Shown: positions 1-8,994, counted from the first letter of the stretch. The stretch: 64,000 nt of DNA from Herbaspirillum sp. CF444 (GCF_000282135.1 NZ_AKJW01000065.1:1-64000); one strand, 5' to 3'. A program made the numbers and translations. The notes: a model not told the origin generated them from the letters alone.

Positions 1-6
1 GCGTTA

Positions 7-45
7 CGAATCGGGGTCAAGACGCCCAGTCTTGACCCCGATTCG
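7..45. repeat. perfect 17-bp inverted repeat
   Basis: Left arm 7-23 (CGAATCGGGGTCAAGAC) and right arm 29-45 are exact reverse complements around a 5-nt loop. There is no T-run after either arm, so a simple terminator is less likely than a REP-type or mobile palindrome. The GGGGTCAAGAC core is of the kind seen in dispersed palindromes, but no second copy lies in this window. Confidence 0.8.
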
Positions 46-144
46 CGCCTTGCACTTCATCCCAAACAGGGCAAGCTCGCACTCACGCCTATTTATGAAA
101 TGAGTTCTATTTGCCAGAAGCACGGCCGGGAAGGGAAAAAGAGA

Positions 145-180
145 CCTGTCCCCGTCATCTTTGCAGTGACGGCGGACAGG
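145..180. repeat. imperfect inverted repeat
   Basis: CCTGTCC-CCGTCA (145-157) pairs with TGACGGCGGACAGG (167-180), with one bulged G. It lies about 100 bp from the perfect palindrome at 7-45, in the same gene-free stretch. Confidence 0.6.
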
Positions 181-309
181 CCAAGAGGGGGAATGAAAAC
201 TGCAACTGCTGGGGGCTACTACGCTTGAATCGTCAATCGACAGATTTAATCGACGGATGAACGCACGGCGCGTCACATTGTTTCCGCCACGCGCCGGATC
301 GCAGGGTAT

Positions 310-1254
310 TCAGGCGATCTTGTCCAGGCGCACCGGCGCCTGTTGCACTTGCGCCGCTTCTTCATCGGTCTCATGGACTTCGCGCAGGTAGGCGGAAAAT
401 TCCTTGCCGACTTCGGCATGTTTGGCGCCCATGGCGACCGTCGCCTTGAGGTAGCCGAGCTTGGAGCCGCAGTCGTAGCGCCGGCCGTCGTAGCGGTACG
501 CCAGCACGGTCTCGCTTTGCATCAGATCGGCGATGCCGTCGGTCAGCTGGATTTCTCCGCCGGCGCCCTTGCCGATGTTTTCGAGCCGGTCGAAGATCGC
601 CGGCGTCAGGACATAGCGACCGACCACGGCCAGCGTCGACGGCGCAAGGTCGGGCGCCGGTTTTTCGACGATGCCGCTGATGACGTCCAGGCGATCGCTG
701 TACGGACCGTCGGCATCGGTGCTGACGATGCCGTATTGCCTGGTGTCGCTGCGCGGCACGTCTTGCACCGCCAGCAGGCTCTTCTGTTCCTGTTCGAAGA
801 CGTCGATCATTTGTCCGAGCACGTTCTTGCCGTTCTCCGGCGCGTCCATGAAGTCATCGGCCAGCACGACGGCAAACGGTTCGTCGCCCACCAGCGATTT
901 CGCGCACAGCACGGCATGGCCGAGGCCCAGCGGAGAAGACTGGCGGATGTAGACGCAATTGATGTGCTTGGGAATCACGTTGCGGGCGAACTCCAGCAGC
1001 TTGGTCTTGCCGGCGGCTTCCAGTTCGGTCTCCAGTTCATAGGCCTTATCGAAATGGTCTTCAATGGCGCGTTTGTTGCGGCCGGTGATGAAGATTATTT
1101 CGGTAATGCCGGCCTCGACGGCTTCTTCTACGGCGTACTGGATCAACGGCTTGTCGACGATGGGCAGCATCTCTTTCGGCTGCGCTTTGGTCGCCGGCAA
1201 AAAGCGGCTGCCGAGGCCCGCGACGGGGAAGACGGCTTTCGTGAGTTTTTTCAT
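310..1254 (-). CDS. galU: UTP--glucose-1-phosphate uridylyltransferase
   Basis: Makes UDP-glucose from UTP and glucose-1-phosphate for envelope polysaccharides and trehalose. 314 aa, normal family length. The N-terminal nucleotide-binding signature is intact ([19 protein letters not shown], residues 13-31), followed by the VLADDF metal/sugar-nucleotide motif near residue 130. The ATG at 1254 follows GAGGAA at a good distance. pgm, which supplies its substrate, lies 1.2 kb away on the other strand. I see no convincing terminator after the stop. Confidence 0.97.
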   Translation of the reverse strand: MKKLTKAVFPVAGLGSRFLPATKAQPKEMLPIVDKPLIQYAVEEAVEAGITEIIFITGRNKRAIEDHFDKAYELETELEAAGKTKLLEFARNVIPKHINCVYIRQSSPLGLGHAVLCAKSLVGDEPFAVVLADDFMDAPENGKNVLGQMIDVFEQEQKSLLAVQDVPRSDTRQYGIVSTDADGPYSDRLDVISGIVEKPAPDLAPSTLAVVGRYVLTPAIFDRLENIGKGAGGEIQLTDGIADLMQSETVLAYRYDGRRYDCGSKLGYLKATVAMGAKHAEVGKEFSAYLREVHETDEEAAQVQQAPVRLDKIA

Positions 1255-1518
1255 GAGTTTCCTCGGTGATTGGTCATTGCCAGCTTAAAAAAATGTGCAT
1301 GCCTTTGGCTGTAGGAAACATTCCTTTTGATTTGTAGGAATCGGAGAGGCGTGGGACGGGGTGGAAATTCCCCTGCAAGGCGCATGCCGGTCCGACTTGC
1401 CGCTTGTCCTACAAGGGAATTGGCCGCTGTCCGATATGGCGGAGCGGCGACGGCAAATAAGATTCTTCCAACCGCGCACTCCGGCGGTGTTCGAAAAAAA
1501 TAAACTGAAAGGAACATC

Positions 1519-1770
1519 ATGTCTCACGGAATCATTGCCTGGCTGGTCATCGGCGCCATCGCAGGCTGGCTGGCGGGCGTACTCGTCAAGGGCGGCGGCT
1601 TCGGCCTGCTGGTCGACATCCTGGTCGGCATCGTCGGCGCATTTATCGGCGGTTGGCTGGCCGGCCTGTTTGGCGTCGGTGTCGGCGGCGGCATGGCGGC
1701 CTCCATTGTTACCGCCACCATCGGCGCAGTAGTCCTGCTCCTGATCTTGCGGCTCATCCGGCGAGCGTAG
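1519..1770 (+). CDS. GlsB/YeaQ/YmgE-family stress membrane protein
   Basis: 83-aa, very hydrophobic, glycine-rich protein with three membrane segments (about residues 4-22, 28-50 and 58-80) and a short basic C-terminus (LRLIRRA). This length and the Gly-rich spacing match the transglycosylase-associated GlsB/YeaQ/YmgE family, which is often induced by general or acid stress; the biochemical function is unknown. GAAAGGAAC lies just before the ATG. It is transcribed away from galU, with a 264-bp shared upstream region. Confidence 0.9.
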   Translation: MSHGIIAWLVIGAIAGWLAGVLVKGGGFGLLVDILVGIVGAFIGGWLAGLFGVGVGGGMAASIVTATIGAVVLLLILRLIRRA

Positions 1771-1964
1771 CCGCTGTAGCGATGTGAACGGGAGGGCGTT
1801 TTTGCGTCCTTCCTTTCCATCCGGAAAATTGGCTGTTACCACATTTTAAAAAGCGCGTACAGCCAAGCGGAAACGAACGTTGTCACTCATCTATCGTTCC
1901 TTTTCAAGATCTCGTGTACATTTAAATTCATGCAGAAGATTCCTTCATTGCGGGAGTGAAGATC

Positions 1965-2330
1965 ATGCAGACCACAGCACATAGCGACAGACCCAGGTCC
2001 GTCCATTCCTCCGGGATATCGGCCGAGTCGATACAATCGGCGCAGACTGCGCGCGCGGCAAGCAGCGTGCCGCAGCCGTATCAGCCCAGCCAGCCGCACG
2101 TATTGACGGAAGATCTCAAAGCGCAACTGGCCGCCGAGAACCAGCAGCGACGCGCCAATCTCTATCCGCGGCTGGCGCAGACGCTGGCGACGATAGAGCC
2201 GAGCAGCGTGGCTCAAAGCTATTCGGAGCAGCGCGCCATGTCCTTGCAGGAGCTGGCCGCCGCCAACAAGGCGAGACGCAACAGATTGCGTGAATCCGGC
2301 TACGCCGTATCGGCACCGGAGATGGCATAG
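1965..2330 (+). CDS. hypothetical hydrophilic protein
   Basis: Not recognised. From the ATG at 1965 it is 121 aa; an in-frame GTG at 1956 is possible, but CGGGAG at 1951-1956 is spaced properly only for 1965. The N-terminal half is Ser/Gln/Pro-rich and probably disordered. The C-terminal half is rich in Ala, Gln and Arg and likely helical (TEDLKAQLAAENQQRR, ELAAANKARRNRLRESG). There is no signal peptide or membrane segment. A hairpin follows 47 bp after the stop, so it is probably a single-gene unit. Confidence 0.6.
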   Translation: MQTTAHSDRPRSVHSSGISAESIQSAQTARAASSVPQPYQPSQPHVLTEDLKAQLAAENQQRRANLYPRLAQTLATIEPSSVAQSYSEQRAMSLQELAAANKARRNRLRESGYAVSAPEMA

Positions 2331-2376
2331 CCTTCATTGCCGCCCGCGCTTACAATAGCGGGCATCCTTCATTGAT

Positions 2377-2412
2377 GACGGCACGGCAGTGCATGGATGC
2401 TGCCGCGCCGTC
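2377..2412 (+). terminator. probable terminator between the 1965-2330 gene and pgm
   Basis: Arms 2377-2389 (GACGGCACGGCAG) and 2400-2412 pair at 12 of 13 positions around a 10-nt loop and are followed by a T-rich tract (TTCTTGTCTTT). A smaller hairpin (GCCCGC...GCGGGC, 2342-2363) precedes it. Confidence 0.55.
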
Positions 2413-2463
2413 TTCTTGTCTTTACCCCCAGCAACAGCAGAAACAGCAGGCAAACGATAAAAC

Positions 2464-4119
2464 ATGAGCAGCATCAGCCCCCTGGCCGGCCAACGCGCCG
2501 CAACGTCTTCCCTGGTTAATCTGCCTGTGCTGGTCAGCAGCTATTACAGCCTGCATCCCGATGCGGGAATCGCCGGGCATCAGGTGGCCTTCGGCACGTC
2601 CGGTCATCGCGGCAGTTCGCTCGCGTGCAGCTTCAACGAATGGCATGTGCTGGCGATCACGCAAGCCATCTGCGATTACCGTGCCGCAAACGGCATTACC
2701 GGTCCTCTGTTCCTGGGCATCGATACGCATGCCTTGTCGGTGCCGGCTTTTTCCAGCGCGCTGGAGGTGCTTGCCGCCAACGGCGTGCAGACCATGATCG
2801 CGCGCGGTTCGCCTTACACGCCGACACCCGCGGTGTCGCATGCGATCCTGATGCACAATCGAGCGCATCCTTCCGCGCTGGCGGACGGCATCGTAATCAC
2901 GCCGTCGCACAATCCGCCCGACAACGGCGGCTTCAAATACAACACGCCCAACGGCGGTCCGGCCGACACCAATGTCACCAACTGGATAGAGAAACGCGCC
3001 AACGTTTTCTTGCGCGACGTCGCGCGCAACGTCAAACGCATTCCCTTCGAGCGTGCCTTGCGCGCGTCGAGCACGCACCAGTACGATTTCCTTGAAACCT
3101 ACATCGACGATTTGCCCGGCATCATCGACCTGGCCGCGATCCGCGACGCCGGCGTCAGCATCGGCGTCGATCCGCTGGGCGGCGCGGGCGTGCATTACTG
3201 GGGGGCGATTGCGGACCGCTACGACCTCAAGCTGGAAGTCGTCAATCGCGAAGTCGACCCGACGTTCCGTTTTGTGCCGCTCGACTGGGATGCGCAGATC
3301 CGCATGGATCCGTCGTCGCAATATGCGATGCGCGAACTGATTTCGCTCAAGGACAAATTCGACATCGCCTTCGCCTGCGACACCGACCACGATCGCCATG
3401 GCATCGTCACCAGGAGCGCCGGCCTGATGCCGTCGAACCATTACCTCTCGGCAGCGGTTTCCTATCTGTTCCAGCATCGTCCGGAATGGCGCGCGGAGAC
3501 CGGCGTCGGCAAGACGCTGGTGAGCAGCCAGATGATCGATCGCGTGGCGGCGCAACTGCGGCGGCCGCTGCAGGAAATGCCGATCGGCTTCAAATGGTTC
3601 GTGGACGGCCTGCAAGACGGCAGCCTCGGCTTCGGCTGCGAAGAAAGCGCCGGCGCTTCGTTCCTGCGATTCGACGGCACGCCCTGGAGCACCGACAAGG
3701 ACGGCATCACCGCCGCGCTGCTGGCGGCGGAAATGACGGCGCGCACCGGACGCGATCCCGGCGAGATTTACCAAAGTCTGACGGAGCAACTGGGCTTGCC
3801 GTGCAACGGTCGCATTGAAGCTGCGGCAACGCCCGAGCAGAAAAAATTGCTGTCGGGCCTGTCTTCCGACAACGTGCGCTCGACCGAGCTGGCGGGTGAA
3901 AAGATTCGCCAGATTCGGACAACGGCGCCGGCCAACGACAAGGCCTTCGGCGGCGTGAAGATCATCAGCGACAACGGCTGGTTCGCGGCGCGTCCGTCCG
4001 GCACGGAAAACATTTATAAAATCTATGCCGAGAGCTTCCGCGACGAGACGCATCTCAACAACATTTTTGCCGAAGCGCAGCAAATCGTGACCGATGCGCT
4101 GGCGGGTGGAGCAAGCTGA
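2464..4119 (+). CDS. pgm: phosphoglucomutase (alpha-D-glucose phosphate-specific)
   Basis: Interconverts glucose-1-phosphate and glucose-6-phosphate in the cytoplasm, feeding GalU. 551 aa, normal for the bacterial Pgm type. All four catalytic motifs are present: GTSGHRG near residue 44, TPSHNPP with the phospho-serine near residue 143, the magnesium loop DTDHDRHG near residue 305, the sugar-binding CEESAGASF near residue 398, and the phosphate-binding RPSGTEN near residue 510. It stands alone, with a probable terminator upstream. Confidence 0.97.
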   Translation: MSSISPLAGQRAATSSLVNLPVLVSSYYSLHPDAGIAGHQVAFGTSGHRGSSLACSFNEWHVLAITQAICDYRAANGITGPLFLGIDTHALSVPAFSSALEVLAANGVQTMIARGSPYTPTPAVSHAILMHNRAHPSALADGIVITPSHNPPDNGGFKYNTPNGGPADTNVTNWIEKRANVFLRDVARNVKRIPFERALRASSTHQYDFLETYIDDLPGIIDLAAIRDAGVSIGVDPLGGAGVHYWGAIADRYDLKLEVVNREVDPTFRFVPLDWDAQIRMDPSSQYAMRELISLKDKFDIAFACDTDHDRHGIVTRSAGLMPSNHYLSAAVSYLFQHRPEWRAETGVGKTLVSSQMIDRVAAQLRRPLQEMPIGFKWFVDGLQDGSLGFGCEESAGASFLRFDGTPWSTDKDGITAALLAAEMTARTGRDPGEIYQSLTEQLGLPCNGRIEAAATPEQKKLLSGLSSDNVRSTELAGEKIRQIRTTAPANDKAFGGVKIISDNGWFAARPSGTENIYKIYAESFRDETHLNNIFAEAQQIVTDALAGGAS

Positions 4120-4303
4120 TTTTGCTCTGAATTCAATGCATTCTTTTCAGGCGGCATGAGGTTTTCGTCCCGGCCGCCGTCTGCCGTTTCATTCCCGTTC
4201 CTCCTACGCCTGAATAAGTGCCTGTCCTGCTGGCATGCAAGCCCGTCCTGCCTATGATGAAGCTGTGATTTGTTTTTGAGCAGCAATTGAGCAGGAGAAC
4301 ATC

Positions 4304-4480
4304 ATGCCAAGAGGCGATAAATCTTCCTACACCGACAAGCAGAAGCGTCAGGTGGCCCACATCGAAGAGGGCTACGAAAAGCGCGGCGTCAGCCACAAGG
4401 AGGCCGAGCGACGCGCCTGGGCGACGGAGAACAAAATTTCCGGGGGCGGTCGCAAATCCGGCTCCGGCCGCAAGCACTGA
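4304..4480 (+). CDS. small basic protein of the 'plasmid stabilization'-annotated type
   Basis: 58 aa, starting at ATG 4304 after a clear GCAGGAG site. The middle is a charged helix (YTDKQKRQVAHIEEGYEKRG, then ERRAWATENK) and the tail is Gly/Ser/Lys/Arg-rich (SGGGRKSGSGRKH). From memory, such short proteins are common in Proteobacteria and often carry a 'plasmid stabilization' label with no proven role. No toxin partner is visible here. It lies 184 bp after pgm and 139 bp before the next gene. Confidence 0.75.
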   Translation: MPRGDKSSYTDKQKRQVAHIEEGYEKRGVSHKEAERRAWATENKISGGGRKSGSGRKH

Positions 4481-4619
4481 TGCATCGCCGGGCGGCTCCA
4501 GCATGTTTGCCGACAGCATGATCCTGCATGCCGTGACGCAAGCGCAGAGCGAGCGGCACGGACCGGAATCGTCGTCGGCGGCGTCGCATGACGACAAGAA
4601 CCCAGGCAAGGAGAACAGC

Positions 4620-5060
4620 ATGCCCATGACGCAAAAACAGCAGCAGGGACAGCAGGCCTCGCATGTACAGAAAGACGTGCAGGAAACGGCGCCGGCCAGA
4701 CCCTATGCGGATCCGCTCGGACGTCCCATGTATCAGGGCAATCCGCGCTTTACCGACCAGCAGGCCGGCGGCGACCTGACCGGCGATGAATCCGATGCGC
4801 GCGACGACAACTATGTGGAAACCGGTTCCGGCCAGACAGCCCGCGACGTATCTGCGCATGCCGGCGAATTGCCGGCGGCGTCGGCGGAATTGTTGCGCTC
4901 CATTTCTGTGCCGCCTGTCGTTAAAGAAAAAATCAGGCCGCCGGTAGTCGAGCAGACTACTCTGGAGCCAGAACCTGACGGCACCGAAGATCCCGGCGCC
5001 AATGCCGACGACGGACTGATGCCGCGCAAGAAAGACGGAAGCGGATCCGAGCAGCATTAG
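4620..5060 (+). CDS. hypothetical hydrophilic protein
   Basis: Not recognised. 146 aa from ATG 4620, chosen because AAGGAG (4608-4613) sits six bases upstream; the frame stays open further upstream without a better site. Composition is Gln-, Asp-, Glu-, Pro- and Gly-rich with almost no hydrophobic core, so it is probably disordered. A conserved-looking patch is PYADPLGRPMYQGNPRF near residue 33. No signal peptide. It follows the small basic gene on the same strand and may be co-transcribed. Confidence 0.6.
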   Translation: MPMTQKQQQGQQASHVQKDVQETAPARPYADPLGRPMYQGNPRFTDQQAGGDLTGDESDARDDNYVETGSGQTARDVSAHAGELPAASAELLRSISVPPVVKEKIRPPVVEQTTLEPEPDGTEDPGANADDGLMPRKKDGSGSEQH

Positions 5061-5184
5061 GCGTCACTGAAGTCCACTGATCGCAGTTGCGAGTCGGTGG
5101 CGACCCCGGTGGCGCCAGGCTTTCCTTTCGGATTCTTCATCTCGTTTCCGGCAGCTGGCATTCGCTTGTCGGCTGCCGTTTCAT

Positions 5185-6543
5185 TTGGCTCAGCGCCGTG
5201 TTCCTGCCCGCCGGAGACCACTCATCGACATCCCCACCGTTTATTTTCTGATCGCTGGCGTACTGCTGACTTTCATGGTGTTCCTTGAGTCGGTGCTGGA
5301 ACGCTTGCCGTTCAATGCCGCCATGTTGTATCTGCCGATAGGCTGGCTGCTGGGTCCGGCCGGCACCGGTTTGATCCATATCGATCTGCGCGCGCACGCC
5401 GATGTGTTGACGGTCATCACGCGCGTGGCCTTGCTGCTGTCGCTATTCACGGTCGGGCTCAAGTTGCGCGTGGCGTTTCGCGGCGACGGCAGCCGCCTGT
5501 GGTGGTTGCCGCTGCGCCTCGGCGTGCTGTCGATGTTGATCACGGTGCCTTTGCTGGCGATCTGCATCAGTTTTTTGTTCAATATGCCGTTTGCCGTAGC
5601 GATGCTGCTGAGCGCCATCCTGGCGCCGACCGATCCTGTGCTGGCCTCGGACGTGCAGGTCAAAAACGTCGACGACCCCGATCAATTGCGTTTCAGCCTG
5701 AGCGGCGAGGGCGGTCTGAATGACGGCAGTGCGCTTCCCTTCGTGATTCTGGCGTTGATGTGGCTCGGCGTGACGAACGAGGTCGCGCAGGTGAATCACT
5801 TCGGCTGGTTCGTGGCGTGGGGCGTGGTTGCCGGCATCGGCTGCGGCGCATTGGCGGGGTGGACGATGTCGCGTTTGGTGCTGTATGCGCGGCAACGCTT
5901 CGGTCTGGCGTTGGGGATGGAAGAGTTCATGGCCATCGGCATCATCATGTTGTCGTATGGCGTCGCCGAGCTGGTGCATGGCATCGGCTTCCTGTCGGTG
6001 TTTGCCGCCGGCCTGGCGATGCGCCAGGTGGAGTCGGCCAGCAGCGGCAACAAGCCGGCGGGAGAGCTGATCGCCGCTGCCGAGGGAAGCGGCAAATCCG
6101 CCGCCGTGCATCCCGAGCAGGCGCCGGTCTACCTGACCGAGACCGTGCTCGGCTTCAATCAGCAACTGGAGCATTTCGCCGAATTCTTCATGGTGCTGCT
6201 GATGGGTGTCCTGTTGTCCGAGTTCGGCCTGTCGGGCGAGGGCGTCCTGATTGCCGGTTTGCTGTTCTTCGTCGTCAGGCCGATTGCGGTCGGGCTCGGC
6301 TTGCTCGGATCCGATACCGACACTTCGCACCGCTGGCTGATTGCCTGGTTCGGCATCCGCGGCGTCGGTTCGCTGTATTACCTCTGTTTCGCGCTGCAGT
6401 TCTGGCACGACAAGCTCAACCTGCGCATTGCGCAGGACGTGCTGACGGTGCTGGCGCTGTCGATTTTGCTGCACGGCATCTCTTCGGCGCCGCTCATGCA
6501 TCTGTATTGGCGCAAACGCGCCAAATCTTCCGGACAATCCTAG
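5185..6543 (+). CDS. cation/proton antiporter (CPA1, NhaP-like)
   Basis: Inner-membrane Na+(K+)/H+ exchanger. About 452 aa with roughly 12 membrane segments. Family hallmarks are the APTDPVLASDVQ motif near residue 148 and the GEGGLNDGSALPF motif near residue 173, which carries the essential acidic residue. A hydrophilic loop (residues 283-315) precedes the last helices, which include GIRGVGSLYYL. The start is uncertain: TTG 5185 has no strong ribosome site, and the first membrane helix begins only around residue 16. Confidence 0.88.
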   Translation: MAQRRVPARRRPLIDIPTVYFLIAGVLLTFMVFLESVLERLPFNAAMLYLPIGWLLGPAGTGLIHIDLRAHADVLTVITRVALLLSLFTVGLKLRVAFRGDGSRLWWLPLRLGVLSMLITVPLLAICISFLFNMPFAVAMLLSAILAPTDPVLASDVQVKNVDDPDQLRFSLSGEGGLNDGSALPFVILALMWLGVTNEVAQVNHFGWFVAWGVVAGIGCGALAGWTMSRLVLYARQRFGLALGMEEFMAIGIIMLSYGVAELVHGIGFLSVFAAGLAMRQVESASSGNKPAGELIAAAEGSGKSAAVHPEQAPVYLTETVLGFNQQLEHFAEFFMVLLMGVLLSEFGLSGEGVLIAGLLFFVVRPIAVGLGLLGSDTDTSHRWLIAWFGIRGVGSLYYLCFALQFWHDKLNLRIAQDVLTVLALSILLHGISSAPLMHLYWRKRAKSSGQS

Positions 6544-6767
6544 TCTTGAAGTAATAAAACTACATTTACTACATCAACATTTTTTACTTTGAGATATCTC
6601 TCCATCCCCTGAAAAACGCTCCAATCAGCGAAAAAGCTAGAAGCAAAGCCATCTCTGTGCCAGAATAATCAAAAAATATAGTAAAACTACATAAAATATG
6701 GTCGTTGAAATTGTTTGGGACGCAATTCCAAAAACTTCCGGCCCGGCACAGAACAGGAGATTCCCGC
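6544..6767. promoter_or_regulatory. AT-rich upstream region of the chemoreceptor gene
   Basis: This 224-bp gap is much richer in A and T than its surroundings. It contains an exact 11-bp direct repeat, TAAAACTACAT, at 6555-6565 and 6682-6692. It presumably holds the promoter of the downstream chemoreceptor. I could not assign a specific sigma factor. Confidence 0.4.
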
Positions 6768-8444
6768 ATGACATTTTCCCGCCTTCGGATCGGCCAGCGC
6801 TTGTCGCTTTGCTTCGGCGTCATTTTGGTATTGATGGCGGCCGTGACCGCGCTGGCAGGCGTGTCGGCGCACCGGGCCCAGCAGCAACTGGCTGCGGCCC
6901 TGAGCCATACCAACGGCAAATCCGAGATCGCCGCGCTGATGCGCCAGAGCCTGTTCCGCCAGGGGCAGGCTGCGCGCAACGTGGCGACGCTGACGGATCT
7001 CAACGCCATGCAAAAGGAGATGGCGCGCATCGGCATCGAGCGTAAAAACTACCGCATCAATCAGGCCAATTTGCTCAAGAGCGGCGTGAGCATGGAAGAG
7101 CAGGCCATCATCAACGACATGGACGGCTACGATCGCCGCAGCGAACCATTCATCAAACAGGCGGAAGAATTTGCCGCCGGCTTCAACGCCGGGCAGGCGA
7201 CCAAGTTGCTCAACACCGAAGTCGCGCCGCTGCAAAATCAGTGGCTCGAAGCCATCGACAAGCTGGTCAAGCTGGAGCAGGGGCAGATCCAGCGCGATCT
7301 CGACGACTTCGCCGCCAGCGGCAGGCAGACCACCATGGCGACCATCGTCATCTGCGGCATCGCCATGCTGTTGGCGGTGCTGGTGGCGTGGCGCCTCAAT
7401 CGCAGCATCACGCGTCCGCTCAATGATGCGGTGGATCTTGCCAGCCGGGTCGCGGCGGGCGATCTGACGGCGCACATCGCCGCAGGCGGCAAGGATGAAA
7501 CCGGGCAACTGCTCGCCGCGCTGGGCCGCATGAACCAGAGCTTGCTGCAAACCGTCAGCGAGGTGCGCGACGGCACCCAGAGCATCTTCCGCGTCTCGCA
7601 ACAAAACGCCGCCGGCAACACGGACCTGGCGGCGCGCACCGAGGCGCAGGCCGGTTCGTTGCAGCAAACCGCCGGCGCCATGGCGGAGCTGACCGGCATC
7701 GTCAGCCGCAATGCGCAGCAGATCGGCGAAGCCAATCGTCTCGCGCAATCGGCCGCCGCCGTGGCGTCGCGCGGCGGTGACATCGTGTCGTCGGTGGTCG
7801 GCACCATGACGGCGATCAAGGACAGCTCGCGCAAGGTGGTGGACATCATTTCGGTCATCGACGGCATCGCTTTCCAGACCAATATCCTGGCGCTGAACGC
7901 CGCGGTTGAGGCGGCGAGGGCGGGCGAAACGGGGCGCGGCTTCGCCGTGGTGGCAACAGAAGTGCGCCAGCTGGCCATGCGCAGCGCCGCCGCCGCCAAG
8001 GAAATCAAGGTGCTGATCGGCGACTCCGTCGAACGCATCGACGCCGGCAGCCGCCAGGTCAACGACGCCGGCCAGACCATGCGCGAAATCGTCGACTCGG
8101 TCGAGCACGTCGTCGGCATCATGGATGAAATCGCCGCCGCCAGCGACACCCAGAGCCACGGCATCGCCGACCTCAATCAGGCCATTACGCAGATCGACTC
8201 GGTCACGCGCACCAACGCCACGCTGGTGGCGCAGGCCGCAGTGGCGACGGCCGACATGCAGGAGCAGGCGCACAAGCTGTGGGATGCCGTCAGCGCCTTC
8301 CGTGTCGGCGAAGAGCCGGCCGACTTGCACGAAATAAGCGAAACGGAAACCGGTTTGAACACCTTGCCGGCCGCACATGCCGCTTCGGCCCTGTCCCATC
8401 ATCCCCATCGCGCGGCGCCGATGATTTCTGCCGCGCTTGCCTGA
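6768..8444 (+). CDS. methyl-accepting chemotaxis protein
   Basis: Transmembrane chemoreceptor, 558 aa. ATG 6768 is chosen because AGGAGA (6755-6760) is well spaced; the frame is open 21 codons upstream. Layout: TM1 about residues 10-32, a helical periplasmic four-helix-bundle-type domain to about 185, TM2 about 187-208, HAMP, then a signalling domain with its hairpin tip ([19 protein letters not shown], from about residue 364). The C-terminus ends in MISAALA, so no CheR-docking pentapeptide is present. The ligand is unknown. Confidence 0.93.
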   Translation: MTFSRLRIGQRLSLCFGVILVLMAAVTALAGVSAHRAQQQLAAALSHTNGKSEIAALMRQSLFRQGQAARNVATLTDLNAMQKEMARIGIERKNYRINQANLLKSGVSMEEQAIINDMDGYDRRSEPFIKQAEEFAAGFNAGQATKLLNTEVAPLQNQWLEAIDKLVKLEQGQIQRDLDDFAASGRQTTMATIVICGIAMLLAVLVAWRLNRSITRPLNDAVDLASRVAAGDLTAHIAAGGKDETGQLLAALGRMNQSLLQTVSEVRDGTQSIFRVSQQNAAGNTDLAARTEAQAGSLQQTAGAMAELTGIVSRNAQQIGEANRLAQSAAAVASRGGDIVSSVVGTMTAIKDSSRKVVDIISVIDGIAFQTNILALNAAVEAARAGETGRGFAVVATEVRQLAMRSAAAAKEIKVLIGDSVERIDAGSRQVNDAGQTMREIVDSVEHVVGIMDEIAAASDTQSHGIADLNQAITQIDSVTRTNATLVAQAAVATADMQEQAHKLWDAVSAFRVGEEPADLHEISETETGLNTLPAAHAASALSHHPHRAAPMISAALA

Positions 8445-8650
8445 TCGTCCCTGTTTTTTTGTCTCTTTCATAACCTTGCGCCGTATCCCTTGTGGCTGCG
8501 GCGTAAGAGTTGATGAAGTCCGAAAAAGTGTTTGTCCTATACGCAGCGCGCGCCTGAGCGCGTAGCCTGATGTTGTGTCGCGGCCTCGCCGGCGGCTTCG
8601 TCGGCGTGCGCTTTTTTGCGTCACCTTTGTTGCGTCAAAAAGGACATTCC

Positions 8651-8743
8651 ATGCACAAACCTCAAGACATTCCTCCGGTCGAAGTGCCGCCGCTCGATCC
8701 GACTCCGCCACAGGATCCGATTCCGCATCAGCATCCGCAATGA
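8651..8743 (+). CDS. tiny proline-rich protein
   Basis: 30-aa open frame (MHKPQDIPPVEVPPLDP... ending QHPQ), preceded by AAAAAGGAC. Nearly a third of residues are Pro. It begins with the same MH-PQDIPP block as the next gene, which argues that both are translated paralogues rather than chance frames. No signal peptide or membrane segment. Function unknown. Confidence 0.5.
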   Translation: MHKPQDIPPVEVPPLDPTPPQDPIPHQHPQ

Positions 8744-8796
8744 ACCTGGAACCATTAATCATCGCGAGATGCGTTCTACAGCAAGGAGCCGCACGC

Positions 8797-8955
8797 ATGC
8801 ATACGCCGCAAGACATTCCGCCGACCGCGCCGCCGCCCAAGGATATTCCGCCCGATGAATACAACCCGGTGCAGGACCCGCCGCTCAATCCGACCGAGCC
8901 GGACGTTCCCGACGTCGATCCCGCCGAGCCGCCGCTGAAAATGGCGGGTTTTTGA
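8797..8955 (+). CDS. small proline-rich acidic protein
   Basis: 52 aa starting at ATG 8797, with AAGGAG at 8783-8788. It begins MHTPQDIPPTAPPPKDIPP and continues with repeated Pro-Asp/Glu blocks (DPPLNPTEPDVPDVDPAEPP). It shares its first residues with the 30-aa product just upstream (53 bp between them). Probably extended and unfolded. Function unknown. Likely one transcript with the gene at 8995. Confidence 0.6.
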   Translation: MHTPQDIPPTAPPPKDIPPDEYNPVQDPPLNPTEPDVPDVDPAEPPLKMAGF

Positions 8956-8994
8956 TGCAGGTACTTGTTTTACGCGATTCAACAAGGAGTCATT

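Larger units (their letters stand above)
1..309. other. gene-free stretch with two palindromes
   Basis: No convincing gene. An open frame on the minus strand (4-276) has no clear ribosome site and no recognisable product. The stretch holds two hairpin-forming repeats (7-45 and 145-180), listed separately, and lies downstream of the galU stop codon. Confidence 0.6.

Noticed and set aside
4-276. 90-aa open frame at the left edge
   Set aside because: No ribosome site, no recognisable features, and it crosses both palindromes.
343-1269. Long open frame (308 aa) opposite galU
   Set aside because: It mirrors galU; the galU protein has all family motifs and a good ribosome site, while this frame matches no family I know.
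1313-1325. Short palindrome AGGAA-ACA-TTCCT upstream of galU and the GlsB-like gene
   Set aside because: Only 5-bp arms and no second copy in the gap; too weak to call an operator.
2422-4083. 553-aa open frame opposite pgm
   Set aside because: Arg/Gln/His-rich shadow sequence typical of the antisense of a GC-rich gene; pgm is certain.
4287-4619. Upstream extension of the gene at 4620
   Set aside because: It overlaps the better-supported 58-aa gene at 4304-4480 in another frame; AAGGAG supports the start at 4620.
6687-8888. 733-aa open frame opposite the chemoreceptor
   Set aside because: Shadow of the chemoreceptor gene, with low-complexity Arg/His/Asp sequence and no family match.
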